DNA of 64,000 nt from Atrina japonica (Eukaryota > Mollusca > Bivalvia > Pterioida > Pinnidae): positions 982,501 through 1,046,500 of the forward strand of contig BROG01000128.1 of assembly GCA_030159075.1 (NCBI GenBank), written 5' to 3'. Made by a program: the position numbers and the translations under genes. Shown here in pieces: positions 1 through 13,969 of the stretch (its first letter is position 1; every line of letters starts with the position of its first letter). The notes beneath the pieces were generated by a model. That model worked only from the letters and a program-made list of their open reading frames with translations, did not search any database and was not told the origin of the DNA.

Positions 1-199
1 CCATGTAAAATTATAAGAACTATTATAAGTAGGCATGGGATATGGGGATATTTTACTGTTCTATACAGAATATCTTATGTAGCAATCCACAGAGCTTAGG
101 GGAAGTAACTCCAGTAAAATGATATTAATTATATGTTTCGCCTGTTCTGGTACGTTTCACCTTTTTTTTACATTTATTTCAAAATTGACAACAAAAGAT

Positions 200-2440
200 T
201 TGAGGCAATACCTCCTCAGAGGCCCTCAATCTATCCTTCCCCACGGGTGTCGGGGGCTCCCTGGAGTCGAAAGATCATAGTACATTGCTTATTTTTTTCA
301 AAAAAATATTGATAATGAAATTTCAGTCTTTTGTAAATATGTGAATAGTTTTTTAAAGTTGTTTTAACATGCAAAATAATATTTTCTGGATTTTCCTCTA
401 AGTCTTTCAATCGGAAATACATTTTGTATTTATATATTAAATAACGTATTGTAGATATCACATTATTTAAATCAAAAGTTTTCTGATCATCTTCAAGATA
501 AAAACCTATTAATATATGTTTCCAGCAAAAATCAAATATTACAATTTTGGATGTTTTTTTTTCAGATGTTGTTCATATTTTTACAAGAGAAAATATTAAA
601 TGTTCATTATTTTCAGTATATTCTTTACAAAATCTACATATATCAGCCTCTGATTTCTTTATTTTTTTTTTTAGAAATTTCTGTTTAAAATTGAACTCGG
701 CCACCTTTCTATCATATATTTGTTTAATTTTTTTATAAATAAATATCCAAGATGATTTTTCTATATTTTAAGTTCTTGTCAGAAATGATCGATAACTTGG
801 AGTATGAAATTTCTTTAATACTGAAATTTCATAAATTTTTTGAGATGTTATATCAAATACGTCTTCATGTTTCTTATTTATAAAAATAAAGTTCTTTGTA
901 AAATTTAGGTGTTGATATGTAATTTCCTTGAAATTAAACCTTTTCAAATTTTTAAATACCTGTTGCATTATTTTATACTCACGTAATATATTATTTTACA
1001 TTTTTAAATTTTCATAGAACCACGTTAACAATTTTAAACCATTAACATCTATGATGTCAGCAACAAACTTAGGATCACTTCGGTTCCACCTTTAAAAAAT
1101 ACTTTTTCCTTTGTATGTTATAAGTTTTATATACCATAGAGGTTGACACATTAAATTATGTAAATTAATTTGTTGGATATTTGTATTTGTTTTTCAAACA
1201 TTAATATTCAGAAAAATTTCTTAATAAAACATTGGAAAATTTGATATTATATAATATTCATCAATATTTGTTAAATTTGCTTTTGATATGTAGCTTATAT
1301 CGAGTTTTAATGCAAAAACTATTAACAAAATCTTTTAACATGTTTTCACTTCAAAAAATATTTCTAACCCAAGATGCTCACAAACCTTTTATTTTTGATT
1401 GAATATCAACTATGTGTATTTTAAGGGGCCAATCATGGTATTTCGTTTGATTCTATCCTTATTATTCCATAAAAAACTAAATATTTTTGTATTTATACAC
1501 TTAATTCTTTCATTTCTGGGGTAGTCTAAAATTGATACACTAAATATTAGTTTTCAAATTGCTAAGGTATTTATGATACAGACCTTCCCGAAAATGGTTA
1601 ATTTTTCTCTTTTTCAAAACGTTTTTCCATGTCATTTATTCCTTTGGTCCAGTTATTTTTATAATTCATTAAACATAATACCAAAGTTATAATACCCAAG
1701 GTCGTTGCCACTGCTAGTCATTATTTTTAAAGTGGTTACTCTTAGACGGATTTCGGCTATACTTTTAGAGATATTATTTGGCCTTGTATGATACCACTTT
1801 ATCTTTAGAAAATACACATATCTTAGCTTTAAAAAAATTTCGAATTTAAATGGTGTTAACAGTGCCAAATATTACTTTAGTATAAGATGAACAGCTGGTA
1901 CCGGAATATAATTCTTTTTCATGACCTAAATATATACCTAATACTTTTGTACATGATTTATTAACATTTAACCCTTCTTCTTTATGATATTGATCTTTTA
2001 AAGGTCCCATCAAAATGCATTCTGTTTTTGATAAATTTAAAAACAGTATTTACAAAAAAATATTTATCTCTTCTAGAGCTTTTCTTAAAGATAATCTATT
2101 TTTTAAAGGAAGTGTACAGTCATCTGCATGTTGTATAATTTTGATTTCATTATTCATGCCTTTTTTCTGAAACCACTTATTTCATTAGTTTTATTTATTT
2201 TTATATATAATACTTCAGCCACGAAAAGGAATATTATTGCAGAAACAGAACATCGCTGTCTAATTCTTTTGTGCATTTTACAAGATTTGGACAACCAATT
2301 GTTGTTTTTTAATCTGAATATTGTTTTTTATATAAACTATTTATCTATTTCACAAAATTTTCACCAAAATTTTTTTTTTTTAAATTTGGAACATTTCACT
2401 TTAACATGAGTTTGGGATAGAGTGTGAACACAACTGTGAG
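200..2440 (-). mobile_element. Decayed non-LTR retrotransposon (LINE) reverse transcriptase relic
   Basis: Read on the minus strand, this region carries recognisable but broken pieces of a LINE reverse transcriptase. The catalytic box appears as Q-H-A-D-D-C-T, with ADD at 2119-2127. It is followed by a thumb-like segment containing LNLSKTE and then V-L-G-I-Y-L-G. Around 1440-1490 the downstream motif FLWNNKDRIKRN is seen, which is the conserved F-W-x-G/N-K region after the RT core. Near 231-461 a C-terminal-like stretch remains open. Many stops and frameshifts interrupt it, so it is dead. RT identity is seen in the motifs; the exact clade (L1/Tx1-like by the thumb wording) is inference. The 3.5 kb minisatellite begins just beyond its 5' side. 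A mosaic second copy of its 1650-1910 part lies at 19186-19470. Confidence 0.75.
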
Positions 2441-2480
2441 TCTTTTACTAGACAAGAAATTTTAAATAATTGTTATATGA

Positions 2481-5400
2481 TTTTATACTTTTTATACTGT
2501 TTATACTCTATCTATACATTTTATACTTTTTATACTGTTTATACTCTATCTATACATTTTATACTTTTTATACTGTTTATACTCTATCTATACATTTTAT
2601 ACTTTTATACATTTTATACTGTTTATACTCTATCCATACATTTTACTTTTTATACTGTTTATACTCTATCTATACATTTTTGCACTTTTTATACTGTTTA
2701 TACTCTATCTATACATTTTATACTTTTTTATACTGTTTATACTCTATCTATACATTTTATACTTTTTATACTGTTTATACTCTATCTATACATTTTATAC
2801 TTTTTATACTGTTTATACTCTATCCATACATTTTACTTTTTATACTGTTTATACTCTATCTATACATTTTACTTTTTATACTGTTTATACTCTATCTATA
2901 CATTTTATACTTTTTATGCTGTTTATACTCTATCTATACATTTTACTTTTTATACTGTTTATACTCTATCTATACATTTTATACTTTTTATACTGTTTAT
3001 ACTCTATCTATACATTTTACTTTTTATACTGTTTATACTCTATCTATACATTTTATACTTTTTATACTGTTCATACTCTATCTATACATTTTATACTTTT
3101 TATACTGTTTATACTCTATCTATACATTTTATACTTTTTATACTGTTTATACTCTATCTATACATTTGACTTTTTATACTGTTTATACTCTATCTATACA
3201 TTTTATACTTTTTATACTGTTTATACTCTATCTATACATTTTACTTTTATACTATTTATTATACACTCTATACATTTGACTTTTAACGGTATACTGTTTA
3301 TACTCTATCTATACATTTTACTTTTATACTGTTTATACTCTATCTATACATTTTATACTTTTTATACTGTTTATACTTTATCTATACATTTGACTTTTTA
3401 TACTGTTTATACTCTATCTATACATTTTACTTTTTATACTGTTTATACTCTATCTATACATTTTATACAGTTTATACTCTATCTATACATTTTATACTGT
3501 TTATACTCTATCTATACATTTTATACTTTTTATACTTTATCTATACATTTTATACAGTTTATACTCTATCTATACATTTTATACTGTTTATACTCTATCT
3601 ATACATTTTATACTTTTTATACTGTTTATACTCTATCTATACATTTTACTTTTTATACTGTTTATACTCTATCTATACATTTGACTTTTTATACTGTTTA
3701 TACTCTATCTATACATTTTACTTTTTATATTGTTTATACTTTATACATTTTACTTTTTATACTGTTTATACTCTATCTATACATTTTACTTTTTATTTTT
3801 TGGGATGTTATTATACTCTATCTATACATTTGACTTTTTTATACTGTTTATACTCTATCTATACATTTTATACTTTTTATACTGTTTTATACTCTATCTA
3901 TACATTTTTTATACTTTTTTATACTGTTTATACTCTATCTATACATTTTATACTTTTTTTATACTGTTTTTACTCTATCTATACATTTTATACTTTTTTT
4001 ATACTGTTTATACTCTATCTATACATTTTATACTTTTATACTGTTTATACTGTATCCATACATTTTATACTTTTTATACTGTTTATACTCTATCTATACA
4101 TTTTATACTTTTATACTGTTTATACTCTATCTATACATTTTACTTTTTATACTGTTTATACTCTATCTATACATTTTACTTTTTATACTTTTTATACTCT
4201 ATACATTTGACTTTTTATACTGTTTATACTCTATCTATACATTTTACTTTTTATACTGTTTATACTCTATCTATACATTTTATACTTTTTATACTGTTTA
4301 TACTTTATCTATACATTTGACTTTTTATACTGTTTATATATGCTATCTATACATTTTATACTTTTTATACTGTTTATACTCTATCTATACATTTTATACT
4401 TTTTATACTGTTTATACTCTATCTATACATTTTACTTTTTATACTGTTTATACTCTATCTATACATTTTACTTTTTATACTTTTTATACTCTATACATTT
4501 GACTTTTTATACTGTTTATACTCTATCTATACATTTTACTTTTTATACTGTTTATACTCTATCTATACATTTTACTTTTTATACTGTTTATACTCTATCT
4601 ATACATTTTATACTTTTATACTGTTTATACTCTATCTATACATTTTACTTTTTATACTGTTTATACTCTATCTATACTCTATCTATACATTTTATACTTT
4701 TTATACTGTTTATACTCTATCTATACATTTTACTTTTTATACTGTTTATACGCTATCTATACATTTTATACTTTTTATACTGTTTATACTCTATCTATAC
4801 ATTTTATACTTTTATACTCTTTATACTCTATCTATACATTTGACTTTTTATACTGTTTATACTCTATACATTTTATACTTTTTATACTGTTTATACTCTA
4901 TCTATACATTTGACTTTTTATACTGTTTATACTCTATCTATACATTTTATACTTTTTATACTGTTTATACTCTATCTATACATTTTACTTTTTATACTGT
5001 TTATACTCTATCTATACATTTGACTTTTTATACTGTTTATACTCTATCTATACATTTTATACTTTTTATACTGTTTATACTCTATCTATACATTTTATAC
5101 TTTTTATACTGTTTATACTCTATCTATACATTTTATACTTTTATACAGTTTATACTCTATCTATACATTTTATACTTTTTATACTGTTTATACTCTATCT
5201 ATACATTTTACTTTTTATGCTGTTTATACTCTATCTATACATTTTACTTTTTACATACTGTTTTACTCTATATCTATACATTTTTATACTTTTTATACTG
5301 TTTATACTCTATCTATACATTTATATACTTTTATTTTTATACTGTTTATACTCTATCTATACATTTTATACATTTTATACTGTTTATACTGTTTATACTC

Positions 5401-5980
5401 TATCTATACATTTTACTTTTTATACTGTTTATACTCTATCTATACATTTTATACTTTTTATACTGTTTATACTCTATCTATACATTTTATACTTTTTATG
5501 CTGTTTATACTCTATCTATACATTTGACTTTTTATACTGTTTATACTCTATCTATACATTTTATACTTTTTATACTGTTTATACTCTATCTATACATTTT
5601 ATACTTTTTATACTGTTTATACTCTATCTATACATTTTATACTTTTTATACAGTTTATACTCTATCTATACATTTTATACTTTTTATACTGTTTATACTC
5701 TATCTATACATTTTACTTTTTATACTGTTTATACTCTATCTATACATTTTATACTTTTTATACTGTTTATACTCTATCTATACATTTTATACTTTTTATA
5801 CTGTTTATACTCTATCTATACATTTTACTTTTTATATTGTTTATACTCTATCTATACATTTTATACTTTTATACTGTTTATACTCTATCTATACATTTTA
5901 CTTTTTATACTGTTTATACTCTATCTATACATCTTACTTTTTATACTGTTCATACTCTATCTATACATTTTACTTTTTAT
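2481..5980. repeat. Large AT-rich minisatellite, 38-bp unit
   Basis: About 90-95 head-to-tail copies of a unit of 38 bp with a common 35-bp variant that lacks three bases. The core reads TATACTGTTTATACTCTATC followed by TATACATTTTATACTTTT. A minority of units have TTTGACTTTT in place of TTTTATACTTTT, or ATACAGTTT in place of ATACTGTTT. The plus strand has about one G per unit, so all three plus frames stay open for hundreds of codons; those reading frames are artefacts. The array fills the intron upstream of the SLC22 exon at 5986. Its last unit supplies the pyrimidine tract (ACTTTTTATTGCAG) of that exon's acceptor. Confidence 0.97.
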
Positions 5981-5985
5981 TGCAG

Positions 5986-6094
5986 ATCTTGTAGCTTTAA
6001 AAGTCACTCTAGCTATGTTGGGTAAATTTGGAATCACAGCATCTTACGCCATTATCTATTTAATGGCAGCTGAAGTGTTTCCAACGGTTGTAAG
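5986..6094 (+). CDS. SLC22-family organic ion transporter, internal exon (TM10-11 region)
   Basis: The exon encodes a membrane segment of a major-facilitator transporter of the SLC22 (organic cation/anion/carnitine) family. The reading runs L-V-A-L-K-V-T-L-A-M-L-G-K-F-G and then reaches the hallmark Y-L-M-A-A-E-V-F-P-T-V-V-R, the conserved E-x-F-P-T-x-x-R signature of late SLC22 helices. The acceptor is TTATTGCAG ending at 5985 and the donor is GTGAGA from 6095. Entry phase is 1 (first two bases complete a codon) and exit phase is 2 (AG, completed by A to give Arg). Upstream exons are not in the window; the preceding intron is at least the minisatellite and the LINE relic. The family call is firm; which substrate it carries cannot be told. 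Confidence 0.9.
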
Positions 6095-6889
6095 GTGAGA
6101 TGCTTTTAAACTTGATAACTTGATATTTTGTAGATTGAATCTATATATGACACATATTGAATAGAAAAATGTATCGTCCAAGAGAGAAAGTATTTTAACA
6201 CCAGTGTCCATAAATTTAGATCCCCAATTCTCATAACATTACTCAGTTTAATGTGTTTCTAATGATGTAGCGTTTTATAAAGTGATTTCTTTTTTTTTCA
6301 AAATAACAAACTAAATTGAAATTTAGAAACCTTGTAAACACTGACCTTTGTCTCGCAGGAAGGAAGGAATTCTTATATTCAAATGGGTTTTTTTTCAAAG
6401 AATTTCATAAAATTATACTTATCTTTTTTTCTTTCATTAAATGCATCTACATACTGCAAATACACAGTTAATTACATTATTTTTAATACGCATCGCAAAT
6501 TATTTCGCACATGAAGGTTTAAATTATACTATGTTTCTGGAAGTTTTCGTCTCGGTAATTTTCGCCCTTTCCAGCAGAAAACATATTCAATCCTTATTTA
6601 GTCACCTTAAATCACCATAGTCACATAGATGATTTGCATGTAAGTGATTCTGTTATTTAGCTTTATGTCTCACTATTTGCACAGTATTTCAGCTCTTATG
6701 ACCCTTTATAATACGAGAATTTCGCCATTTATTGTTTAATTGCTATAAATCAATGCTGTTGACCAAAGTACTTAAGATGACTAAATGCTAGAGCTTGAAC
6801 TTTGTTAGCGAATCCGGCCCGGTTTTCTTTGCATAGAACCGGCAGTTCCGAACCGGTCATATATGACTGAGTTTGATTGTTTATTTGAA

Positions 6890-7110
6890 TTTGTTTTACG
6901 CTACATTCAACAAATTTGTAATTATATGGTTACGGCCAATTTTTAACAGTGGGCGAGAAAAACTGGTTACTATATATCCGTGAAGAGACAACCGGCTTTC
7001 TGCAAGTTAACTGCTAAACTGTCTCACAAAATCAGCTTGGAATCTAAGGAGCTCATACCGGCGCTGACTTGTGATTTTTCTAGAGCGTTACACGGCTACG
7101 GGGATCATTC
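6890..7110 (-). mobile_element. Degenerate tRNA-derived SINE in SLC22 intron
   Basis: Read on the minus strand this is a decayed member of the family seen complete at 47196-47467 and 31951-32218. Shared blocks include the GCAGAAAG and GTTAACTTGC-like stretch, the TTTGTGAGACAG stretch, and the tail complementary to ATATGGTTACGGCCAATTTT. The tRNA-like head is badly eroded. It sits in the intron between the two SLC22 membrane exons. Confidence 0.5.
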
Positions 7111-7321
7111 CCATCATATATGGTCTCCTTCATATGCGGCACTTAAGGTGAAGTACAGTGGACATCCAGATAAGATATAAACTGTTTTAAAACTCTTTAA
7201 AATTGCAAATTGCATTAGGTACTTGTAACAAATTAAACAACCGAAAAGGTTTGACAGATATTTGATTACATATGTTAAAGACACCACGCAATTATTAAAT
7301 GAAAAGTTAATCTTATTGCAG

Positions 7322-7534
7322 AAACATTGGAATGGGAGTTTCATCAATGTCTGCCCGTATTGGCGGCATGGTTGCACCACAAATATTAGAACTGCAGTCG
7401 GTGTGGAGTCCTCTGCCACTTTTAATCTTTGGTATTCTGTCTTTTGTGGCGGGGGCTTTAGGACTTTTGTTACCAGAACCAACAGGAAAGCCTTTACCGC
7501 AGACCATAGAAGATGTGATTAACCCAGGGAAAAT
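7322..7534 (+). CDS. SLC22-family organic ion transporter, internal exon (TM11-12)
   Basis: Continues the exon at 5986-6094 in phase: AG joins A to encode Arg, giving V-V-R-N-I-G-M-G-V-S-S-M-S-A-R-I-G-G-M, which is the strongly conserved SLC22 signature between helices 10 and 11. A hydrophobic final helix follows (P-L-L-I-F-G-I-L-S-F-V-A-G-A-L-G-L-L-L), then P-E-P-T-G-K-P-L-P-Q-T-I-E-D, the family's C-terminal cytoplasmic motif (normally L-P-E-T-x-G-x-P-L-P-x-T-x-x-D). The acceptor is TTATTGCAG ending at 7321 and the donor is GTAAGT from 7535. It exits in phase 2 (AT plus G gives Met). Confidence 0.93.
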
Positions 7535-7689
7535 GTAAGTGAAAATGATTAATTTTCATAGTTGAGAGTTATGCTAGTAAATTCTCTTAGAAATACGAGA
7601 TAATTTGTGTTGTAAGCATGAGAGAATGTGTATAACTTGATGTGTTGTAAATACTTGAAGTTGTGAGAGCTGTAAGTGATCAATTCTTA

Positions 7690-7960
7690 AGTGGCAGTCA
7701 TAAGACAGAAATTAGCTTTAAGTTTAAAATATTGATACCTGTGAAATGCTCGAGAGATCAATCCAAAAATGTGAGTTACTTGAACTATGAATAACTTCAG
7801 TGATCAATCTTGAGAACTGTGAGTTACGTTATGATCTGAGTCACTGACAATCATAAGAATGAGACGTTAACTTCAGTGGAAAAAAAAAACTTGAGAACTT
7901 TGAGTTACTTAAGGATGAGTCCCGAAAACTGTGAATTACCTAAGTGACTAATGTGATTGC
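7690..7960. repeat. Degenerate tandem repeat in SLC22 intron
   Basis: Blocks of the form CTTGAGAACTGTGAGTTAC recur several times with intervening GTGATCAAT words, spaced irregularly by about 50-70 bp. The copies are imperfect and the array is old. Confidence 0.45.
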
Positions 7961-8242
7961 TGGAGTGGTCAGTTCTGAAATATCGCGAGACAGTCGAGTG
8001 TGAATCAATGACAATTAAATTATCATTTCTATCAATTTCTAATTCCATAGGAACTATTGCTTTTTTAAAGACTTGTGTGATTGATAAATCAAATTTATAT
8101 ATTCATGATAAAGGGATTCAGATGGAAACCCCATTTAAATTACAATTGTAATGTATAGGCTAACAAGGATTAAATGTCTTCACAATATTTATTTATGTAA
8201 TAAGCTTTATAGAATGGGATCAAAACTCATCTAAGTGAAGTT

Positions 8243-8384
<142 letters not shown>

Positions 8385-8402
8385 TTTTTCTTTTCCTTCC
8401 AG

Positions 8403-8463
8403 GCGTCATGAAAATGACATTTCTATGGATGTGAAGTTCGAAAAAGAAAATAAATATAGGTGA
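8403..8463 (+). CDS. SLC22-family transporter, terminal coding exon
   Basis: A short exon after TTTTCCTTCCAG. Its first G completes the Met codon left open at 7534. It encodes the hydrophilic C-terminal tail R-H-E-N-D-I-S-M-D-V-K-F-E-K-E-N-K-Y-R and stops at TGA 8461-8463. A short charged cytoplasmic tail after the last helix is usual for SLC22 proteins. The splice sites and phase agree; the tail itself has no motif, so support is from structure, not similarity. The 3' UTR follows; AATAAA words near 9147 and 10028 are candidates for the poly(A) signal. Confidence 0.8.
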
Positions 8464-10279
<1,816 letters not shown>

Positions 10280-10374
10280 ATATAATAAAGTTTATATATA
10301 TTTCAAAACTAAAAAGGTGACAGAAAAAATGGCTTCTTGTGACATGCATTGCATTGTCAATTAAAGTTAAAAAC

Positions 10375-10650
10375 CATGCGCATGTGGACGTTGTAAATAC
10401 AATGTGTTTTTAGGTGAACAAGAAATGAAAGTCACCACAGAATTAACCATGTGTGCTTGAAACAGGTGTTGGCATAGTCTCAGGAAAAAACCTGGTAAGA
10501 GGCCGCCTGCCTTCCACAAGTAAACTGGCAAACTTTCCCACCAAATGAGCTCAGGTTCCAGCGGAGATCGAGCTTGCACTGATCAGAAGTGAGAGACTTC
10601 GTGGTTTAAAGTGCGATACTCTAACCAATCGACCACAAAGAAGCTGGTAT
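10375..10650 (-). mobile_element. tRNA-derived SINE
   Basis: On the minus strand the head reads TGGTCGATTGGTTAGAG, a good tRNA A-box region. A degenerate B-box region follows, then the family body GGAACCTGAGCTCATTTG and GTTTGCCAGTTTACTTG. The same body occurs at 31951-32218 and 47196-47467. No target duplication was identified for this copy. Confidence 0.7.
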
Positions 10651-10744
10651 AGACTCTCAATCTTAGTCTTAGTTTGCCGTGACACCTTAGAAAGTACAGT
10701 GATATCTAAACATGAGTGGTTTTTACATTTCAATATAAAATCTC

Positions 10745-11310
10745 AGATACCAAAGAATAAATCTTCAGAAAGTCCAGGGTACATATACAAATCTGGTGAT
10801 ATAATACAAACACGGACCTCCGGAAATCCACGGGTGGGATCAGGTGCCATTGACGAGTAAGCATCCCCTATTGTCCGGTCACATCCGCTGTGAGTCCACT
10901 GTCAAATTCAGATGAAATAGGTGACAACTGAACAATCGGTATCGAACAGGTAACTCAACATTGCATTTAGTGAAACAGAGTAATCGCAAACAAAGCTTAT
11001 TATACCGACCGTAAAATGTGCGGAACATTGACATCAAACGCGGTTTTCGATAACGATGTACCAATATCATGTCAGTAAGTAGTTAACCTCTGTATATGAA
11101 ATATTCATATATTGATCACTCTGTCATATCGGATCATTTGTGAGGTATAAACACCATATGCAGTGATTGGGGGATATCACTACTTTTAAAATGTGGTAAA
11201 TTTACACTGTGAAAGCCTAAATCGTCGCGTTTGTCGTATAGCCTGGTTATTAATTTCCTCTCTCTGTCTATAGTAAGTAAAATGTTCAAGTATGAAGTGT
11301 TATTAAGCCT
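10745..11310 (-). mobile_element. Penelope-like element, 3' fragment
   Basis: Minus-strand reading gives the C-terminal piece RKPRLMSMFRTFYGRYNKL followed by a 3' untranslated tail. The tail contains AGTAAGCATCC, GACGAG and CGGACCTC words on the plus strand, also seen at 13130-13320, 16063-16355 and 19980-20300. It is a truncated copy with no RT core. Confidence 0.7.
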
Positions 11311-12169
11311 ATCATATCTTCAGATATAAAGGTTGCTTATACAAACAACAGTCGGTGATTGTTGGTGCTACTACATCGTTTCTGCCTACAATAGCCCAAA
11401 CTGGCCAGTGGAGTAAGTTATTTCAGTTGGTGTAGAATATGAAATGTACAAGTGAAACAGATAAGTCTATAAAACATGAAGTCACAAGACTCCAAAAATC
11501 AAGGCGGACAAAGCAATAATTATGACGTTACGTAATAATATTTTCAAAATGAAATGGGCGAAATTGATTTACGTACTCAGAAGGTCATCCAATGTTTGAA
11601 TACACTCACGTGCTGAAAGTACGTAAGCAATAAAGTGAAAAGCAACGATAAATCGCTGATAAATCCTAGAGCCTTTTCGAAGTCAGTTTTCGTAAAACAT
11701 AAAGACACGTTTATAAGTTTATCCACGTCTACTGCATATCACATTAGTAACCACGAACACTACACAATTGCGCTTTAATTTCAATCATAGTGTTTATAAA
11801 AAAATTGTAGTTCCGTGGACTGGTCGGATAAAGGGAGTATAAATGCTAATTGAATATACTGCGAATGATGCAACTCAGCTTATTTATCGTAATTGTTTTA
11901 CCCTTCTAGGAGGATTAGAACGGTATCGTTAACAGACATAATGGCAAAAACTGAAAAGCGGCAGTCACACAAATGAGCTTAAAAATGAATGGACTTTTAT
12001 GTTTGGCCGAAGAATTTAAATGCCAGTGGAAACGCAGTTGTATATAACAGTTAACTATAAAAGTACTTTCAGAAGTACAAAACAAGTACTTATCACTGGG
12101 ACAAACTGTGCAGATTCTATTGTTACCATATACAATGTACATATGTAAAGTTTTACCGTACTGCGCTTT
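11311..12169. other. Intergenic, nothing recognised
   Basis: No coding pattern, tandem repeat or terminal repeat was recognised in this stretch. Confidence 0.5.
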
Positions 12170-12175
12170 CTTTCC

Positions 12176-13058
12176 TATGGGGCGCCGTTTCAGTATTTTT
12201 TCACTATTTTCTATTCATTAAAATCATTTTTTGATAGCAAAATATATGTAGTATTATTTGATATCACAAATTCGAATTTTTTATATCAGAAAATGAATTT
12301 CTGATATAAAGGAAATCATTTTTAATTTTTGATATCAGAAATTCGATTTTTTTTTTTAATCAGAAATTGTCTTAATTTCCTTTCAGAATTGTATCCTACA
12401 ACAATTACTGCTTCCTAAGATTTCCCGCCAGATACTAGACCGCGTGTTATTAGACCCTATTTACTGCGGACCATTGTTTGTGTTCAATATGTCTTGCTCA
12501 GCAGCTGATCTTCCTTCGCTTCCGTCCGCCATGTTAGGTGCCCGTTTGGTTGAATTTTTTCTGGCTAGGCCTACTGCTCAAGATTCAACATTCATGATGG
12601 CTTTAGCTTATTTTAATTATTTCGTCTAAAATTAAAAACAGTCAATAACTATAACCATGGTTTTTTAAATTCAAATAAAACTAATATGAAAATTTACCCC
12701 GGTCCTGACAGGGATCATTTATTTTAAGCTGTTATGGGGTATTTTGTGATATAAAAAAATAACATTTTCTGATATAAGAAATGCGTACTTTGTGATATCA
12801 AAAAATCGAATTCTTGATATCAGAAAATAGAGGTTATTTTTTATATCAAAAAATTATTTTTTATATCAGAAATTCGACATTATAATATCAAATATAACTA
12901 CATATTTTTATATCATAAATAAAAAAATCGAATTATCACCTCTGTTTTCTGATATCAAAAAATCGAATTTCTGATATCAGAAATTCGATTTTATGACATC
13001 AAAAAATGAATTTTTGATATCAGAAAATAGTGAATGAAAAATAAAACGGCGCCCCATA
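12176..13058. mobile_element. Non-autonomous TIR transposon with GATATC-rich arms
   Basis: An 883-bp element bounded by perfect 15-bp inverted repeats, TATGGGGCGCCGTTT at 12176-12190 and its complement ending at 13058. It is flanked by CTTTCC on both sides (12170-12175 and 13059-13064), a possible 6-bp target duplication. Both arms are built of repeated words of the type TTTTTGATATCAGAAATTCG, so they can pair with each other and with themselves. The centre (about 12383-12720) is unrelated and of higher GC. It holds a 61-codon open frame with no recognised similarity, so the element is probably non-autonomous. Confidence 0.85.
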
Positions 13059-13129
13059 CTTTCCTTTGACTTACAAACGATTTTGTTGGTATACAAAAAA
13101 GAAAAGGTGAAATATAAATTAATGTAAAA

Positions 13130-13750
13130 ATCACAGATACCAAAGTATTAATCATATATACAAATCTGGTGAACATTGGACAAACACGGACCTCTGGGAA
13201 TCCAGAAATGGGAAAAGGACCTATGGACGAGTAAGCATCCCGTGTTGACCGGTCACATCCGCCGCGAGTCTAAAATCAAATTTAAATGAAATTAGTGAGG
13301 AATACAGTCTCGTCATAACTGATACAGACGACTCAACAACCGCTCTCGAACAGGTAACTCAACATTTCATTTAGTGAAACATAATAATTGCAAACGATAT
13401 TCGCGTCCTTATCAGCAAGTAGTTTGCCTATGAAATGTTCATATGTTGAGCACACTGGCATATCGGATCATTTGCGATATATAAACACAATACGCAGGTG
13501 ATAGCGGGACATTAGTACTTAAATGTGGGAAAGCCAAATTCGTAGTATAGCCTGGTTGTTAATTTCCCGTCTGTGTCTATAGCAACTAAAATGCATATGA
13601 CCAAGTTAGAAGTGTGTGTGCTTGATTCTGTTGTCTTTAATCTTTTAGTTCGTTGGTATTGTTCGCAGTCACATGTATGGAAATTGTCTTTTAATAATGC
13701 CCATTAAAATTGTCAGATTCGACTGGATGACATTTTTGAGAGTTCATTTT
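13130..13750 (-). mobile_element. Penelope-like element, 3' fragment
   Basis: Same 3' tail and C-terminal region as at 10745-11310 and 19980-20925, on the minus strand. Landmarks include GACCGGTCACATCCGCCG near 13248, the CAACATTTCATTTAGTGAAA block near 13360, and the GAAATGTTCATATGTTGA block near 13432. It is diverged and lacks an intact frame. Confidence 0.65.
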
Positions 13751-13814
13751 CAAATAATATACCATCCATTTCAAAATGTTCTGTCAAAAATTGTAAAACA
13801 TGTCATATATTAAT

Positions 13815-13968
13815 AACTGATTAGGGGTTTACCAGCAATCTGACAAACATTACAACACAAGAAACTAGAATCATCTGGATTGTAACTGATCAGGGGTTTA
13901 CCAGCAATCTGACAAATAAGCATTACAACACAAGAAGCTAGTAGGATCATCTGGATTGTAAATCATCT
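13815..13968. repeat. Direct duplication of about 75 bp
   Basis: Two adjacent copies share GGGGTTTACCAGCAATCTG, ACAACACAAGAA and ATCATCTGGATTGTAA. The second has two small insertions. It lies beside the Penelope-like fragment. Confidence 0.85.
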
Positions 13969-13969
13969 A

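Noticed and set aside
2481..5980. CRISPR-like array of regular repeats.
   Set aside because: No unique spacers: the repeats are contiguous, and the genome is eukaryotic.
2470..6098. Several overlapping open frames up to 384 codons rich in Tyr, Ile, Leu, Phe.
   Set aside because: They are translations of the 38-bp minisatellite in all three frames. The repeat simply lacks stop codons.
12444..12629. 61-codon open frame in the centre of the GATATC element.
   Set aside because: No recognisable domain; short open frames of this length are expected by chance.
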